Below are positions 26,867-36,350 of a stretch of DNA of 64,000 bases, piece by piece. Origin of the DNA: Paraburkholderia azotifigens (GTDB lineage Bacteria > Pseudomonadota > Gammaproteobacteria > Burkholderiales > Burkholderiaceae); contig NZ_VOQS01000003.1 in the NCBI RefSeq assembly GCF_007995085.1, positions 2,294,001 through 2,358,000 of the forward strand, given 5' to 3'. The translations under genes were made by a program, and so were the position numbers. Under the pieces are notes generated by a model. The model did no database searches and was not told the DNA's origin. It saw nothing but the letters and a program-made list of their open reading frames with translations. Positions within the stretch are counted from its first letter, which is position 1; each line of letters starts with the position of its first letter.

Positions 26867-26984
26867 CTGTCCAGCTTCGTGTGAAATCGCTGTCCAGCTT
26901 GCCGTGAAATCCGTGTCCACCTTCGCGTGAAATGCCTGTCCAGCTTGCCGCGAAATCACTGTCCAGCTTGGTGTGAAATACGCA
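26867..26984. repeat. IS21 right terminal repeats
   Basis: Five tandem copies of about 22 bp with core CTGTCCAGCTT then CGTGTGAAAT-like tail (for example CTGTCCAGCTTCGTGTGAAA). They look array-like but have no unique spacers and belong to the transposon end. Confidence 0.85.
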
Positions 26985-27199
26985 CGTCAAAAGACTGGAC
27001 GAGCTGTTTCGTGAGCAGATTCAACTCCAGCAGCTTCGCGTTGTCTTCACAGGCGATGAATGCCAGGTGGAGTTGCGGAACGATATAGAGGCGATGATTG
27101 CCCTATGCGCCCGGCAGATCGATTTGCGAGACGGTCGCATCGTTCGCGGGGTCGATCTCGACGAGTTTTCGTTGGGACTGCGCGTTAAATTCGCGGTCA

Positions 27200-27604
27200 T
27201 CCGGAGCTTGACTGATGACAGGCAAATTGCATTGAGACCCGAGACGGCCCCGTTATAGTCCCGCTGTTCGTAGGCGCGGACTACCTGCGCTCAGTAGCAC
27301 GAGGGGTAAGAGGGGTGAGTCGCTAAACTGCCTTGCAGTCGGGGGCAACTTCGTTGCGCGTTGCAACTTTCGAAAACACGACGTGCAGAGGTAGCACACA
27401 TTCAGGCGAAGTTTATAGCTGCGGCGGTGTGTCGGGCGAAATCCACTCGCAGGAGTGGTGCGCAGCAAACAACGAGAGCGGACCTTCCGCTCCCGGACCT
27501 GGCGAATTCGATTGGGCAGTTAAAATCGGAAGGCGAGCACTTCGGCTCGCCCCGCAAAACGGTATCGAACTTACTGGATGCGAGCAGTGACGCCCGCGCC
27601 CCCG
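27200..27604. other. No gene recognised
   Basis: About 400 bp between the decayed propeller gene and the Lys/Ala-rich gene. Several short frames are open but none has a recognisable domain. Confidence 0.45.
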
Positions 27605-28084
27605 TTATTGCTTTTTGGCAGCGTCGACCTTGGCGTCTGCAGCCTTCTTGTTGGCATCGTTCTGCGCTTCGACTTTTTCCTTGTCTGCCTTTGCCTGCGC
27701 CACATTTGCGTCCTTCGCCGCTTCGTTTTTCTTCCGGTCAGCCTTCGCCTGTGCGTCATGCTTCTTCTTGTCGGCCTTTGACTGCGCTTTCATTGCATCG
27801 GTGTGCGCCTCGGAAGCCTCTTTCGGCGTTGTTGCCTTCTGCATTTTTGCCGCTTTCTGGTCAGCGTCCGCTTGAGCTGAGGCCTTGTCTTCATTCGCCG
27901 ACGCCTGAGCCTTGTCCGCGTCGCTCTGCGCTTCGGCTTTCTTTTTATTTGCGGTAGCCTGTGCTTCACTCTTTTCGCTGTTCGCTTTCATTTGCGCCTT
28001 ACTTGCGTCCGAAGGCGTTGCCGTCTGTGCGAAAACTGTGGTGACCAGCATGGCGGATGCAAGAGCTGCGACGATTTTCTTCAT
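27605..28084 (-). CDS. Secreted Ala/Lys-rich helical repeat protein
   Basis: 159 residues with signal peptide (MKKIVAALASAMLVTTVFAQ, cleavage after VFA). The rest is almost only Ala, Lys, Asp, Gln, Glu, Asn, arranged in an 11-residue period (for example EAQATANKKKA then EAQSDADKAQA, later EAQNDANKKAA), which suggests a long amphipathic or right-handed coiled helix as in LEA-type or apolipoprotein-like proteins. AGGGAGAA precedes the ATG. A periplasmic stress or scaffold role is possible but unproven. No cysteine. Confidence 0.8.
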   Translation of the reverse strand: MKKIVAALASAMLVTTVFAQTATPSDASKAQMKANSEKSEAQATANKKKAEAQSDADKAQASANEDKASAQADADQKAAKMQKATTPKEASEAHTDAMKAQSKADKKKHDAQAKADRKKNEAAKDANVAQAKADKEKVEAQNDANKKAADAKVDAAKKQ

Positions 28085-28397
28085 AGTATTCTCCCTTGAA
28101 TATGCACCACGATCTGCAGTGCTGCTCGTGTAAACGTTAGGCGATTCTCCAACGTTGACCTTTTATGGTGACAAAGCGTAACCAGTCGGCACAATATGCA
28201 ACCAGGCCGCTTCTGTGATGGTTACGAGGGGAGCCGAGATGCTTTGCCCTCGGGACTTTAAGGGACAGCGCGTGGACGCGCACCGATGTCGCGGAATTGT
28301 CCGCCGTTACATTCCGGAGTGCGCTGGTCGATCGTGATCTCGCACGCAGCGATGTGAGCCATGCTGCGTGCGGAGAGTTCGCTACGCCCGATTACAC
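28085..28397. other. Intergenic, no gene seen
   Basis: 313 bp. No coding region or RNA recognised; the part next to 28084 should contain the promoter of the Ala/Lys-rich gene. Confidence 0.4.
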
Positions 28398-29840
28398 CTA
28401 GGGCTGAGCAAAGACGTCTGTGCGATTGAGTAGATTGCCCGTATTCGTTTGCACAAAAAACGGCAGGAAGCGCGAGCCCGCGGCGGCCAGGCCCTGATAG
28501 TCTCCGACGAATAAGCCTTCGGCATTGGGCGCAGTCTTGAGGTCGAATGAGCCCGCCAGATGTGTGTCGTCGCTAAACGTTGCCCCTCTGTCCGCCGAGG
28601 TCTTTTGCCAGATATCGGTCGGCAAGGTCGCAACGTTGCCGTCGGCAAGATTGCGAAAGTCGTAATACGTCACTGCCACGATCCCCGACGAGTTGACACG
28701 AATGCTCGGATTGAATGCTGGCCGTCCGGTAGCCGTATTAACGCGGGTTGGAGCGCTCCACGTGACGCCACCGTCGCTCGAAGTGGAAAGGGCGATTTCG
28801 TCGTAGTGGCCGCCATTGAAGCGGGAATCTTGCCAAACCACATACAGCTGGCCGGTTGTCGGATCGATGGCCGGCTCGGGGATGTCGTCCCCTGAACGCA
28901 CCGCTTCACCCGTGTTCGGGTCGAACACCGAGACGGTCTGCAAACCGGTGATAATTGCAGGCTTCGTCCAAGTTGCGCCGTCGTCGGTCGATTTTATGAA
29001 AGCCACCTTGCCTGCTGACTTTGAGAATGGCGGAGTGATGAGGTTGAAGAAGTCATACAGCGTTCCGGTCTGCGAATTCACGACTATCTGATTGCCTATT
29101 GTCTGCTGCCGTGAAGGCACCGACACAATTACGGATGGCGGACTCCATGTGGCCCCGCCGTCGGTCGTCTTCGAAAACAGCGACGGCCCCCGAAAAGCGG
29201 CCGTACGCCTGTTTGCATATGGATTTGCATTCGGCAGTTCAAGGCGATCCCACACTGCATAGGCGACCCCTGCCGTGATCGGACTGGCCGTCACCGACTC
29301 CTTGTCATTGAAAAACTGCAAGCTGGGTTCGTTATTCGCGATGATGGTGCTCGGCTTGGCCCACGTCAGGCCGCCGTCTTTCGACACAGAGGCGAGCACC
29401 GCGTTACTGTTGTCGGACTGATTGAAGGAGATAGACACGGCGTACGCTGTTCCGTCGGGGCCTATCGACACCCAAGGATCGGACGCCCGCTCATAGTCAG
29501 TCCCGCCTGCGCATGCACTAAAGGGGAGTGCGGCCGGCTTGGCCCAGGTGTAACCGCCGTCGATTGACGAACTCGCGACCAGGCCATGTGCGCCGCCGTT
29601 GTCCCATCGGTCCTGTTGCCACACGCCGATAAGAGCCGAAGGGTTTCCGGGATTGGCGGCAATCCACGGCTCCACCTCCGCGTTCACGTAATTGGTCCCG
29701 GGGCCACCTATCGTGCAAGTGGCGAATATGCTCGGACCGGAGACGAGAACGGGTGCTGCCCGAACGGTGGAAATCGTTGTGAGCAGGACAGCAGCGAGCG
29801 GGATGCCGCTCAACAGTACACGAGGTTTGTGGCAACGCAT
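28398..29840 (-). CDS. Secreted BNR/Asp-box repeat protein (sialidase-like propeller)
   Basis: 480 residues. Signal peptide about 1-28 (IPLAAVLLTTISTVRA). At least six Asp-box motifs of type S/T-x-D-x-G-x-T-W are visible: SIDGGYTW, SKDGGLTW, TTDGGATW, STDDGATW, SSDGGVTW, SADRGATF, spaced through the protein, giving a six- or seven-bladed propeller. The repeats are shared with exo-sialidases, but I see no catalytic Arg triad, so enzymatic activity is not claimed. Exported to periplasm or outside. AAGGAG precedes the ATG. Confidence 0.85.
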   Translation of the reverse strand: MRCHKPRVLLSGIPLAAVLLTTISTVRAAPVLVSGPSIFATCTIGGPGTNYVNAEVEPWIAANPGNPSALIGVWQQDRWDNGGAHGLVASSSIDGGYTWAKPAALPFSACAGGTDYERASDPWVSIGPDGTAYAVSISFNQSDNSNAVLASVSKDGGLTWAKPSTIIANNEPSLQFFNDKESVTASPITAGVAYAVWDRLELPNANPYANRRTAAFRGPSLFSKTTDGGATWSPPSVIVSVPSRQQTIGNQIVVNSQTGTLYDFFNLITPPFSKSAGKVAFIKSTDDGATWTKPAIITGLQTVSVFDPNTGEAVRSGDDIPEPAIDPTTGQLYVVWQDSRFNGGHYDEIALSTSSDGGVTWSAPTRVNTATGRPAFNPSIRVNSSGIVAVTYYDFRNLADGNVATLPTDIWQKTSADRGATFSDDTHLAGSFDLKTAPNAEGLFVGDYQGLAAAGSRFLPFFVQTNTGNLLNRTDVFAQP

Positions 29841-30290
29841 GGAAGGCTCCTTTCCAATGTGGTCGGCAACAACTCAACGTAGCCTGCTGGCAGTTGCGAA
29901 AGACGCGTGCTGGCATGCTTCGCCTCGCCACTGAAAGATCACATCATCGGCGCGTCCTGTTTTGCGAACTCTTCGCTGACCAGCTCGCTACTGCGTGAGC
30001 GGCTACTCATCGCGAGCGCTGGTCACTGCCAGCGCTCGGTCAAGCAAAATGCTGATAGCGGATCGTCGTTCCTTTTAATCCAGAGTTTGCCTTGCGGATA
30101 ACAGCGCCCCTCTTACAAGCGGTGTTTTGTCAGAGGTGTGGAATGGACTTTAGATTCTGGAAAACGACCTTGCGCGAGTTTTTTGTAACAACAGAAAGCG
30201 ATATTCACTCTCATTCCCAGTGCGGGCGAAAGCAGACGCGACGGTCCGCGGCTGAGCCCTTATGGCTGTTCGGCAGTGCCCTCGGCCGAT
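29841..30290. other. No intact gene seen
   Basis: 450 bp of promoter region for the propeller gene followed by low-quality coding frames. The only recognisable sequence is the adhesin fragment just downstream. Confidence 0.4.
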
Positions 30291-30296
30291 TGGCTC

Positions 30297-30415
30297 AGGC
30301 GGCATCGACGCTTGCGCTCGACGCAACCAACGATCTGAATGTCACGGGCGCGGTGGTTGGCGGTTCGACTGTCGTGCTTAACGCCGGACAGAATATCGGC
30401 GTGAAGGATTCGATC
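30297..30415 (+). pseudogene. Filamentous hemagglutinin repeat fragment
   Basis: About 40 codons: TLALDATNDLNVTGAVVGGS then TVVLNAGQNIGVKDS. This is the typical hemagglutinin repeat of large two-partner-secretion/CDI adhesins. It sits in a 166-codon open frame, but the residues on either side do not belong to the family. It is the relic of a much larger deleted gene. Confidence 0.65.
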
Positions 30416-30479
30416 CCGTCGTCCAGCGACATGCATGCTGAATGCATAGACATGGTCCAACGGCTGAACAAGGTCGTAC

Positions 30480-30770
30480 TCAGGCATCCGAAAAGTCTCG
30501 TGAGGTATCCGCTTCGGCCGCGAGCATCGACTGACGGCAGGTGGGAGCGGCGCAACGACACGCATAATTGGCGCGGATCTCGACTGTGATCTCCTCATCC
30601 ACAGTCAGCCCACAGTCGATGAACAGTTCGTCGCCCGGTTTAATGTCGACGAGCGCATGAATGAAGACGCGCTGACCGGTCTCGATGGCCTCGCAGTTCG
30701 GGGGCGCACGTGTAGTTGATGAAGCGTGCGCTGTTGCCGCCACGGCTGCCGTCTATGTGTGCGCGCTGCA
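30480..30770 (-). pseudogene. SET-domain protein remnant
   Basis: The frame ending at 30480 reads NCEAIETGQRVFIHALVDIK, GDELFIDCGLTVDEE and ANYACRCAAPTCRQSMLA, the C-terminal half of a SET domain plus post-SET cysteines. The preceding residues (GGNSARFINYTCAP) lie in another frame; a run of five G at 30700-30704 (one too many) explains the shift. The first half of the SET domain is missing. Intact bacterial relatives are SET-type lysine methyltransferases. Confidence 0.75.
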
Positions 30771-30804
30771 TGTTGGGCGGCAGACCAACGGGTCGTTCGC
30801 GAGG

Positions 30805-31500
30805 TCACATCGACGGGAGTACGACCGGATAGTCAAGGTGGCTGATCACCTGTTTGACGCCCGGGACGCCTTGCGCCGCAATGCACGCGGCTTTGCGCTC
30901 CTCCTCACTAAGGATTACACCCCACAGGTGCACCTCACCTTCGTTGACGATCACCTGCCCTCGCGATAGCGCCCAGCGCTGGCCAGACATCGCATTCAAG
31001 ATGGCCTCGCGTATCTCTTCATCGGCGCGTACGACCGGCTCCTGTTTGTTGTCGTGCGTGCTGCTTGCGAGCGCACGCACGAGGTCGGCGCGACTTACCA
31101 GACCTGTCACCTTGCCGCCTTCTAACACCGGAACGCGCTTGATGCGATGCCGCTCCAACAGAGATGCAACTTCCGAGAGAGGCGTGTCCTCGTTTACGGT
31201 GACGACGTCGACAGTCATCAGATCTTTCACCGTCTGAGCATGCTCTTTCACATACTCGCCAGCCAGTTCACGGCTAGATGCAAGAAACTCCAGCCACCAG
31301 GAGCGGCGCCGGCCGCCGGTGCCTATCTCGCCACGGTGCACCAGATCCCCCTCGCTGACAATGCCAATCAGCTTGCCGTCGGCAGTCGTAACCGGCACCG
31401 CGCTGACCGAGTGTTCGACAAGGAGCCTTGCGACCTCTAGTACGCTCATCTCGGGGGTAGCGAAAATGACCGACGTTGTCATCACGTCACGCGCCCACAT
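30805..31500 (-). CDS. CBS-CBS-BON domain protein
   Basis: 231 residues. CBS domain 1 about 5-60 (VMTTSVIFATPEMSVLEVAR, GIVSEGDLVHR), CBS 2 about 92-150 (LMTVDVVTVNEDTPLSEVAS, GLVSRADLVRAL) and a C-terminal BON domain about 155-225 (RGQVIVNEGEVHLWGVILSE). CBS pairs bind adenosine nucleotides and BON domains bind lipid or protein partners, so it is probably an energy-state sensor near the membrane. AAGGAGAGG precedes the ATG. A perfect FNR box lies 128 bp upstream of its start. Confidence 0.9.
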   Translation of the reverse strand: MWARDVMTTSVIFATPEMSVLEVARLLVEHSVSAVPVTTADGKLIGIVSEGDLVHRGEIGTGGRRRSWWLEFLASSRELAGEYVKEHAQTVKDLMTVDVVTVNEDTPLSEVASLLERHRIKRVPVLEGGKVTGLVSRADLVRALASSTHDNKQEPVVRADEEIREAILNAMSGQRWALSRGQVIVNEGEVHLWGVILSEEERKAACIAAQGVPGVKQVISHLDYPVVLPSM

Positions 31501-31627
31501 GAATCCTCTCCTTCAACGTTTTAACCTCTGGCGGACTGTATTCGGAAGAAGCGCTGTCGCGGCACCCGCGCTCACCGGAAACAGGCTGGGTCAAGATGTA
31601 TGGTCCACGCAGCAACGAATGCTTCGC

Positions 31628-31641
31628 TTGATCGAGATCAA
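31628..31641. promoter_or_regulatory. FNR box (perfect consensus)
   Basis: TTGATCGAGATCAA matches TTGAT-N4-ATCAA exactly. It lies 128 bp upstream of the CBS-BON gene start (31500) and 42 bp downstream of the end of the acyl ligase gene, so it should control the CBS-BON gene. Confidence 0.75.
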
Positions 31642-31682
31642 GTGGGAGCGTGTCGCGCAGCGAAGCGTCGTACTCGCGTCGG

Positions 31683-34529
31683 TCAGATGGCGTCGTGGTG
31701 AGCGGGTATCTCCAGTGGGGAAATTTCGCTCAATGCTCTTTCTCCACAACAGGCGGCGATTGCGGCGCGCGCGGCGTCGCGCAAGTCTGCAGCAGCCTTC
31801 ATGTCTTCGCCCGATGGTGCCAGGGCTGGGAGCACGGTAATCGTGATACCGGCTCGCATTGGCAACCACTGCCCATCCGGCAGCACAACACGCGTACCCG
31901 CGATCGCGACAGGAATCATGGGCCGGTGCGAAACACACGCGGTAACAAAAGCGCCGAGCCGGAATTGCCGCAGACCCGCGGATCTGACGAAGGTTGCTTC
32001 CGGGAAGAAGAGCAGCGAGGTTCCGGCCATTGCCTGCTTTACCAGTTCGCGCTCGTCGTCGGCCATGCGCCGATAGTCGGCGCGTTCGACGAAACGTACG
32101 CCTATTGCGCGAAGGAAGCGGCCGAGAAGCGGCGCGCTGGTGAGTTCACGCTTTGCGACAACACCGAGTGGGATGGGAAGGGCCGCGAGTAGCACGAGCC
32201 CGTCCAGATAACTCGCGTGATTGGCAACGAAGATAGCTGGCTGTGCGCTGTCAATGAGATCGACGCCGCGTACGGTCACGCGAATGCCTGCCAGCCGCAG
32301 GGCGAGTCGTGCGGCGCGCGATGCAATCCTCCAGTTTCGCTTTGCGTCCGGGTGCCACACAGTCATCAACCATGCGGGTATCGCTACAAGGAGGATGCTG
32401 ATCCAGCACCATGCACCGTAAGCGAAGCGTCCGCCGGCAGTTCGAAGCCGCCGGGCGATCGGCAGTATGGTGTTCGCGCCGATGTCGAGCCACTGGCGCC
32501 ATGGCGGGCGTGGCAGAAGGTGTCCGCGACTGCGCAGATACAGATCCAGAGTGGCAGCGTGGCGGATCTTGCCGCTGGATGTCTTGAGGATGCTGTGCGG
32601 TGGAACCAGAGCGACTTCCTCTGGCGGAGCGCCCAGCAGGGCCACGGAGGCTTCGTTGATGCCAGTACGTATCGTCGCGAGCGTGGCGGTAGCAGTTGCA
32701 CGAGTCTCTGCGATGACGAGCAGTCGATCGGTGCCCGTTTCAATGTCGGGTGTTCCGCACACCGCAACGCAACCGGCTCGTACTCCAGGCAGACGCCCAA
32801 CGGCTGCTTCCAGTTCGTACGGAAAAAAGTGACGCCCGGCCCGAATCACCAGATCCTTCACGCGGCCCGTGATAAACAGCTCTTCATCGGCGATATATCC
32901 CAGATCGCCGGTATCGAGCCAATTATCGTGAATCAGCTGTGCAGTCAAAGCGGGGTTCTGAAAATACCCGCGGGTCGCGGAGGGACTGCGGAATTCAATT
33001 CTGCCGACCGCTCTTTCGGGTACCTCATTACGGCCGGCATCGACAATACGAATCTGGTTGCCGGGTAACGCGCGTCCACTCGACACCAGTTCGAGCACGT
33101 CATCAGGAGATTCCGCTTGTGCTGCACGCTGCGAGTCAGCCAGTCGGACGCGACTGATACAGTCTGTCCGCACGCCTCGGCCAGGCTCCGAAAATGCCAG
33201 TCCAAGCGTGTTTTCTGCGAGACCGTAGACAGGGGTCAGGGCGGTCTGCCTGAACCCGTGGCTGGCAAAGCGAGCAGCAAATGCGCGCATGGTGGACGCA
33301 CTGACGGGCTCCGCGCCGCAAAATGCAAGGCGCAACGAGGTCAGATCGACGGCTTCGAGATCGGCGTCCTCGATCCTGCGTGTGCAGCGCTCATAGGCAA
33401 AGTTGGGCGCTGCCGTAATGGTGGCATGGTAATGACTGATTGTTTGCAGCCAGCGCGCCGGACGCGCAAGAAACGTCAGCGGGGACATCAGAACCAGTGG
33501 GATCCCGAAGTAGAGCGGGCCGAACCATGCTCCAATCAGTCCCATGTCGTGATACAGGGGAAGCCAGCTTGCGAAGATGTCGTGCTCCTCGATCCGGGCA
33601 GTCTGACCCATGGCCCGGATATTGGCGAGCAGGTTCGCATGCGTGAGCACGACGCCTTTAGGCGTGCCGGTGCTACCGGACGTGTATTGAAGCAGTGCGA
33701 CGTCGTCAGCGTGCGGGACATACTGTTCGGTATCCACCTCGCCCATCAATTGCGGTGCTGCAACGATCTCATGCAAGGTTGGTATCCTGGCCTTGGCCAG
33801 AAGGCCGGCTCCAAATGCATGTGAAGGCACGATCATGACCCGTGCACGCGCATCAGAAAGAATCGCCGCGTGCCGCGCCAGGTGATCGTCGATCCGTGCG
33901 GATTGTGCGGGCGGGTAGACGGGCACCACGATGGCGCCAATGAGCAATATGCCGGCGAAGCATGCGAAATAGTCACTGCCCGTCGGCAGCATCAGTGCGA
34001 CGGTATCTCCGGGATTGACGCCGAGCTTGCGCAACCCGAGCGACACCCGCAGGGCGGCCTCATGCAGCGCCGCGTAGGTCATCGTGTGTGACGACGACTC
34101 CTCGTCGAGAAACACGATGTGAGTGCGTTCGGGGCGTCGCAATGCATGCCACTGGAGTGCTTCGACCAGCGTTCTTGCATCAGTTGGCGGGTCCAGCGCA
34201 CCGGCCGGTACGCTAAGGTCGACGGTGTCGATGCGGGATCTGGACCGCCAGGCGGATGTTTCCCCTTCGAGGGCGCGCAGTAAATCACCCGGCGTTTTCG
34301 CCTGCCCGAACAGATCAAGCGGAAAGCGCACGCCGAGCGCTTTCTCGATGCGGGTCAGCAGTTCGGTGCGAGCGAGACTGTCCAGCCCCAGATCACGCTC
34401 AAACTGGCTGTCCAGTGTGGCACCCGGCAGCCTGGACCCACCCGGACTTATTTCTGCGGCGAAGGCGTCGACTATCTCGAGCATCCGCTGGGCGTAGGCC
34501 GATGATCGGCAGGCAGCATCATCCTTCAT
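31683..34529 (-). CDS. ACP / fatty-acyl-AMP ligase / PlsC acyltransferase fusion
   Basis: About 948 residues from ATG at 34529. Domain 1 (about 1-95): acyl carrier protein with phosphopantetheine serine in DLGLDSLARTE (Ser about 51). Domain 2 (about 110-660): acyl-AMP-forming ligase with YTSGSTGTPKGVVLTHANLL, SWLPLYHDMGLIGAWFGPLY (typical of FAAL-type enzymes) and LDTGDLGYI. Domain 3 (about 730-930): PlsC-type acyltransferase with NHASYLDG (NHx4D) and FPEATF. The protein could activate a fatty acid as AMP, load it on its own ACP and transfer it to a lysophospholipid-like acceptor. This is inference from order. Directly behind an acyl-CoA ligase gene. Confidence 0.88.
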   Translation of the reverse strand: MKDDAACRSSAYAQRMLEIVDAFAAEISPGGSRLPGATLDSQFERDLGLDSLARTELLTRIEKALGVRFPLDLFGQAKTPGDLLRALEGETSAWRSRSRIDTVDLSVPAGALDPPTDARTLVEALQWHALRRPERTHIVFLDEESSSHTMTYAALHEAALRVSLGLRKLGVNPGDTVALMLPTGSDYFACFAGILLIGAIVVPVYPPAQSARIDDHLARHAAILSDARARVMIVPSHAFGAGLLAKARIPTLHEIVAAPQLMGEVDTEQYVPHADDVALLQYTSGSTGTPKGVVLTHANLLANIRAMGQTARIEEHDIFASWLPLYHDMGLIGAWFGPLYFGIPLVLMSPLTFLARPARWLQTISHYHATITAAPNFAYERCTRRIEDADLEAVDLTSLRLAFCGAEPVSASTMRAFAARFASHGFRQTALTPVYGLAENTLGLAFSEPGRGVRTDCISRVRLADSQRAAQAESPDDVLELVSSGRALPGNQIRIVDAGRNEVPERAVGRIEFRSPSATRGYFQNPALTAQLIHDNWLDTGDLGYIADEELFITGRVKDLVIRAGRHFFPYELEAAVGRLPGVRAGCVAVCGTPDIETGTDRLLVIAETRATATATLATIRTGINEASVALLGAPPEEVALVPPHSILKTSSGKIRHAATLDLYLRSRGHLLPRPPWRQWLDIGANTILPIARRLRTAGGRFAYGAWCWISILLVAIPAWLMTVWHPDAKRNWRIASRAARLALRLAGIRVTVRGVDLIDSAQPAIFVANHASYLDGLVLLAALPIPLGVVAKRELTSAPLLGRFLRAIGVRFVERADYRRMADDERELVKQAMAGTSLLFFPEATFVRSAGLRQFRLGAFVTACVSHRPMIPVAIAGTRVVLPDGQWLPMRAGITITVLPALAPSGEDMKAAADLRDAARAAIAACCGERALSEISPLEIPAHHDAI

Positions 34530-34614
34530 GTCTCGTAACCGCTTTGGCGTCGGGATCACGGAGTTGCACTCTTCGGTGAATTCGATCGTCGTTTCCCTAC
34601 GCCGTGTCTCATGC

Positions 34615-36275
34615 TTATCCAATCAATACACGGCGCAGTACCTTGCCGAGTTGGTCGAGAGGCAAGGTATCGCGGAACTCGACGAACCTGGGAACCTTGT
34701 AGCTGCTCAGGTTGGCGCGGCAATGCGCCCGCACTTCAGCCGCAGTGAGGCTTGTCGAAGACGGGACGACGAATAGTTTCACGGCCTGTCCCGTCCGCTC
34801 GTCCGGCACGCCGACTGCGGCCGCGGCGGTTATGCCGGGGAGCGCTGCCACCACGTCTTCGACTTCGGATGGATACACCTTGAAACCTGACACGATGATG
34901 ACGTCTTTCTTGCGATCCACGAGCACGAGCATTTGCGTGGCAGTGAAGTAACCAACGTCTCCCGTGCGAAGCCAGCCATCGTGCGAGATAACCTTGGCCG
35001 TCTCGTCAGGGTTCATCCAGTAACCGCGCATGACCTGCGGTCCCCGGACCCACACTTCGCCGATACTCCCCGCAGCGACCACGGCATCATCGTCGTCGCG
35101 AATGCTGACTTCGGTTGAAGGCAGTGGATATCCCACCGATCCGGAAAAATCCTTTGCATCCGTCGGATTCACACACACGACTGGCGAGGCCTCGGTCAGC
35201 CCGTACCCTTCGACGATCGGCATCCCCGTTGCTGTCTGCCATCGCGCGGCAACGGACGGATGAATCGCTGCGCCGCCACCGATGACCAGCCGCAGCCGTG
35301 ACCAGTCGATAGCCGGGAAATGTGGTGCATTGAGAAGGGCTCGAAACAGCGTGTTCACGCCTAACAGTGCGGTGGGCCGCGTGCGGCGCAAGGTTCTTAC
35401 GAGCCCGGCGATATCGCGGGGATCCGTCACGAGCACATTGTGTCCGCCAAGCTCGACGAACGTCAGCAGACTCGCTGTCAGCGCGAAGATATGAAACAGC
35501 GGCAGCGGCGTGAGAACGGTCTGAGGCGTAGAACAAAACGCCTCACCCAGCCATGCGCGGATCTGAGCAACGTTGGAGCTCAGGTTGCGGTGTGTGAGCA
35601 TTGCACACTTCGGGGTGCCTGTCGTGCCTCCAGTGAACTGCAGCAGCGCCACGTCGTCGAGGGAGGCAGAGGGTTGATTTCGCGCATTGGGGTACTGGCG
35701 CGACAAGGCGGCACTGAATGTCCAGTACCTGCGCTTTGTTGGGGAATCGAGTCTCGAACGACACGCTGCACAAAGTCGATGGCGGCACGCTTTCGCAGCG
35801 GAAGCAGATCGCCCACCGCGACGGACACCACTGCGTTCGCCTGATTCTCATCAAGAATATCGTCGAGTTTCCAGGCGAAATTCTCGAGCACTACGATCGC
35901 TGAAACTGCCGCCGTAGATAGCTGGATCTGGATCTCGCGGGGTGTCGCCAGAGGGTTGACATTTGCCACGACGAGGCCTGCGTCGAGTACGCCAAAGAAA
36001 GCCACTACATAGGGCAAGCCGTTCGGCAAGATGAGCGCCACGCGCTCGGACGGCTCAAGTCTGAATTCGGTGATGAGAAACCGCGAGAACTGGCGCACAT
36101 ATCGCGCAACGTCCCGATATTCAATCGTATGACCGAATGAACTGAACGCCGGGCGTCTGGCGTAACGCGTGCAGGCCAGTTCGAACATTTCGGGTAACGT
36201 CCGAACGCTTGTGGCATCGATAGCTGGGACAGGCGGCTTGGCCCCATGGGGGTCTATCGTGTCTGCGTGAGTCAT
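34615..36275 (-). pseudogene. Long-chain acyl-CoA ligase (FadD-like) with one-base frameshift
   Basis: The first part (from ATG 36275) has the ligase N-terminus: TLPEMFELACTRYARRPAFS, RVALILPNGLPYVVAFFGVL, and NVNPLATPREIQIQL. The second frame has LLQFTGGTTGTPKCAMLTHR, VEGYGLTEASPVVCVN, WLRTGDVGYF and DRKKDVIIVSGFKVYP. A missing base near 35719-35722 separates the frames; adding one base restores a continuous protein of about 550 residues. Stop is 86 bp before the ACP-ligase-PlsC gene, which was probably in the same operon. Either recent pseudogene or sequencing error. Confidence 0.82.
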
Positions 36276-36350
36276 GGTTGGCGGGATGTGCTCGATGTGG
36301 CAGGCGCCGACGCAATAACGACTGTGCAACTGAGGCGCCACCTGTGCTTT

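Larger units (their letters stand above)
24394..26984 (-). mobile_element. IS21-family insertion sequence
   Basis: 2591 bp. Ends are related inverted repeats starting with TG: left TGCGTAATTCGTGGAAGCTG, right (read inward on the other strand) TGCGTATTTCACACCAAGCT. The flanks carry an 8-bp direct repeat CGTCAAAA at 24386-24393 and 26985-26992, within the 4-8 bp known for IS21. It encodes istA and istB in the usual order. Multiple terminal repeats lie inside both ends. Both genes are full length, so it may still be active. Confidence 0.93.
24149..27195 (-). pseudogene. YncE-like beta-propeller gene, multiply broken and split by IS21
   Basis: The upstream part lies right of the element (about 26993-27195): LVEIDPANDATVSQIDLPGA, a stop, then NHRLYIVPQLHLAFIACED and LLTKQLVQSFDV. 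The downstream part lies left of it (24149-24393): ALYVAGEAGIVSMFAVGSSA, then IGPNAQVIGVDPSTHRVYFP and GRPVLRVMAPR. Together they form a seven-bladed YncE/40-residue-repeat propeller C-terminal half. Besides the insertion there is an in-frame stop on the right part and a frame slip at about 24340 on the left, so the gene may have been decaying before transposition. Confidence 0.78.

Noticed and set aside
26867..26984. Five tandem repeats resembling a CRISPR array
   Set aside because: No unique spacers; the units are continuous and belong to the IS21 right end.
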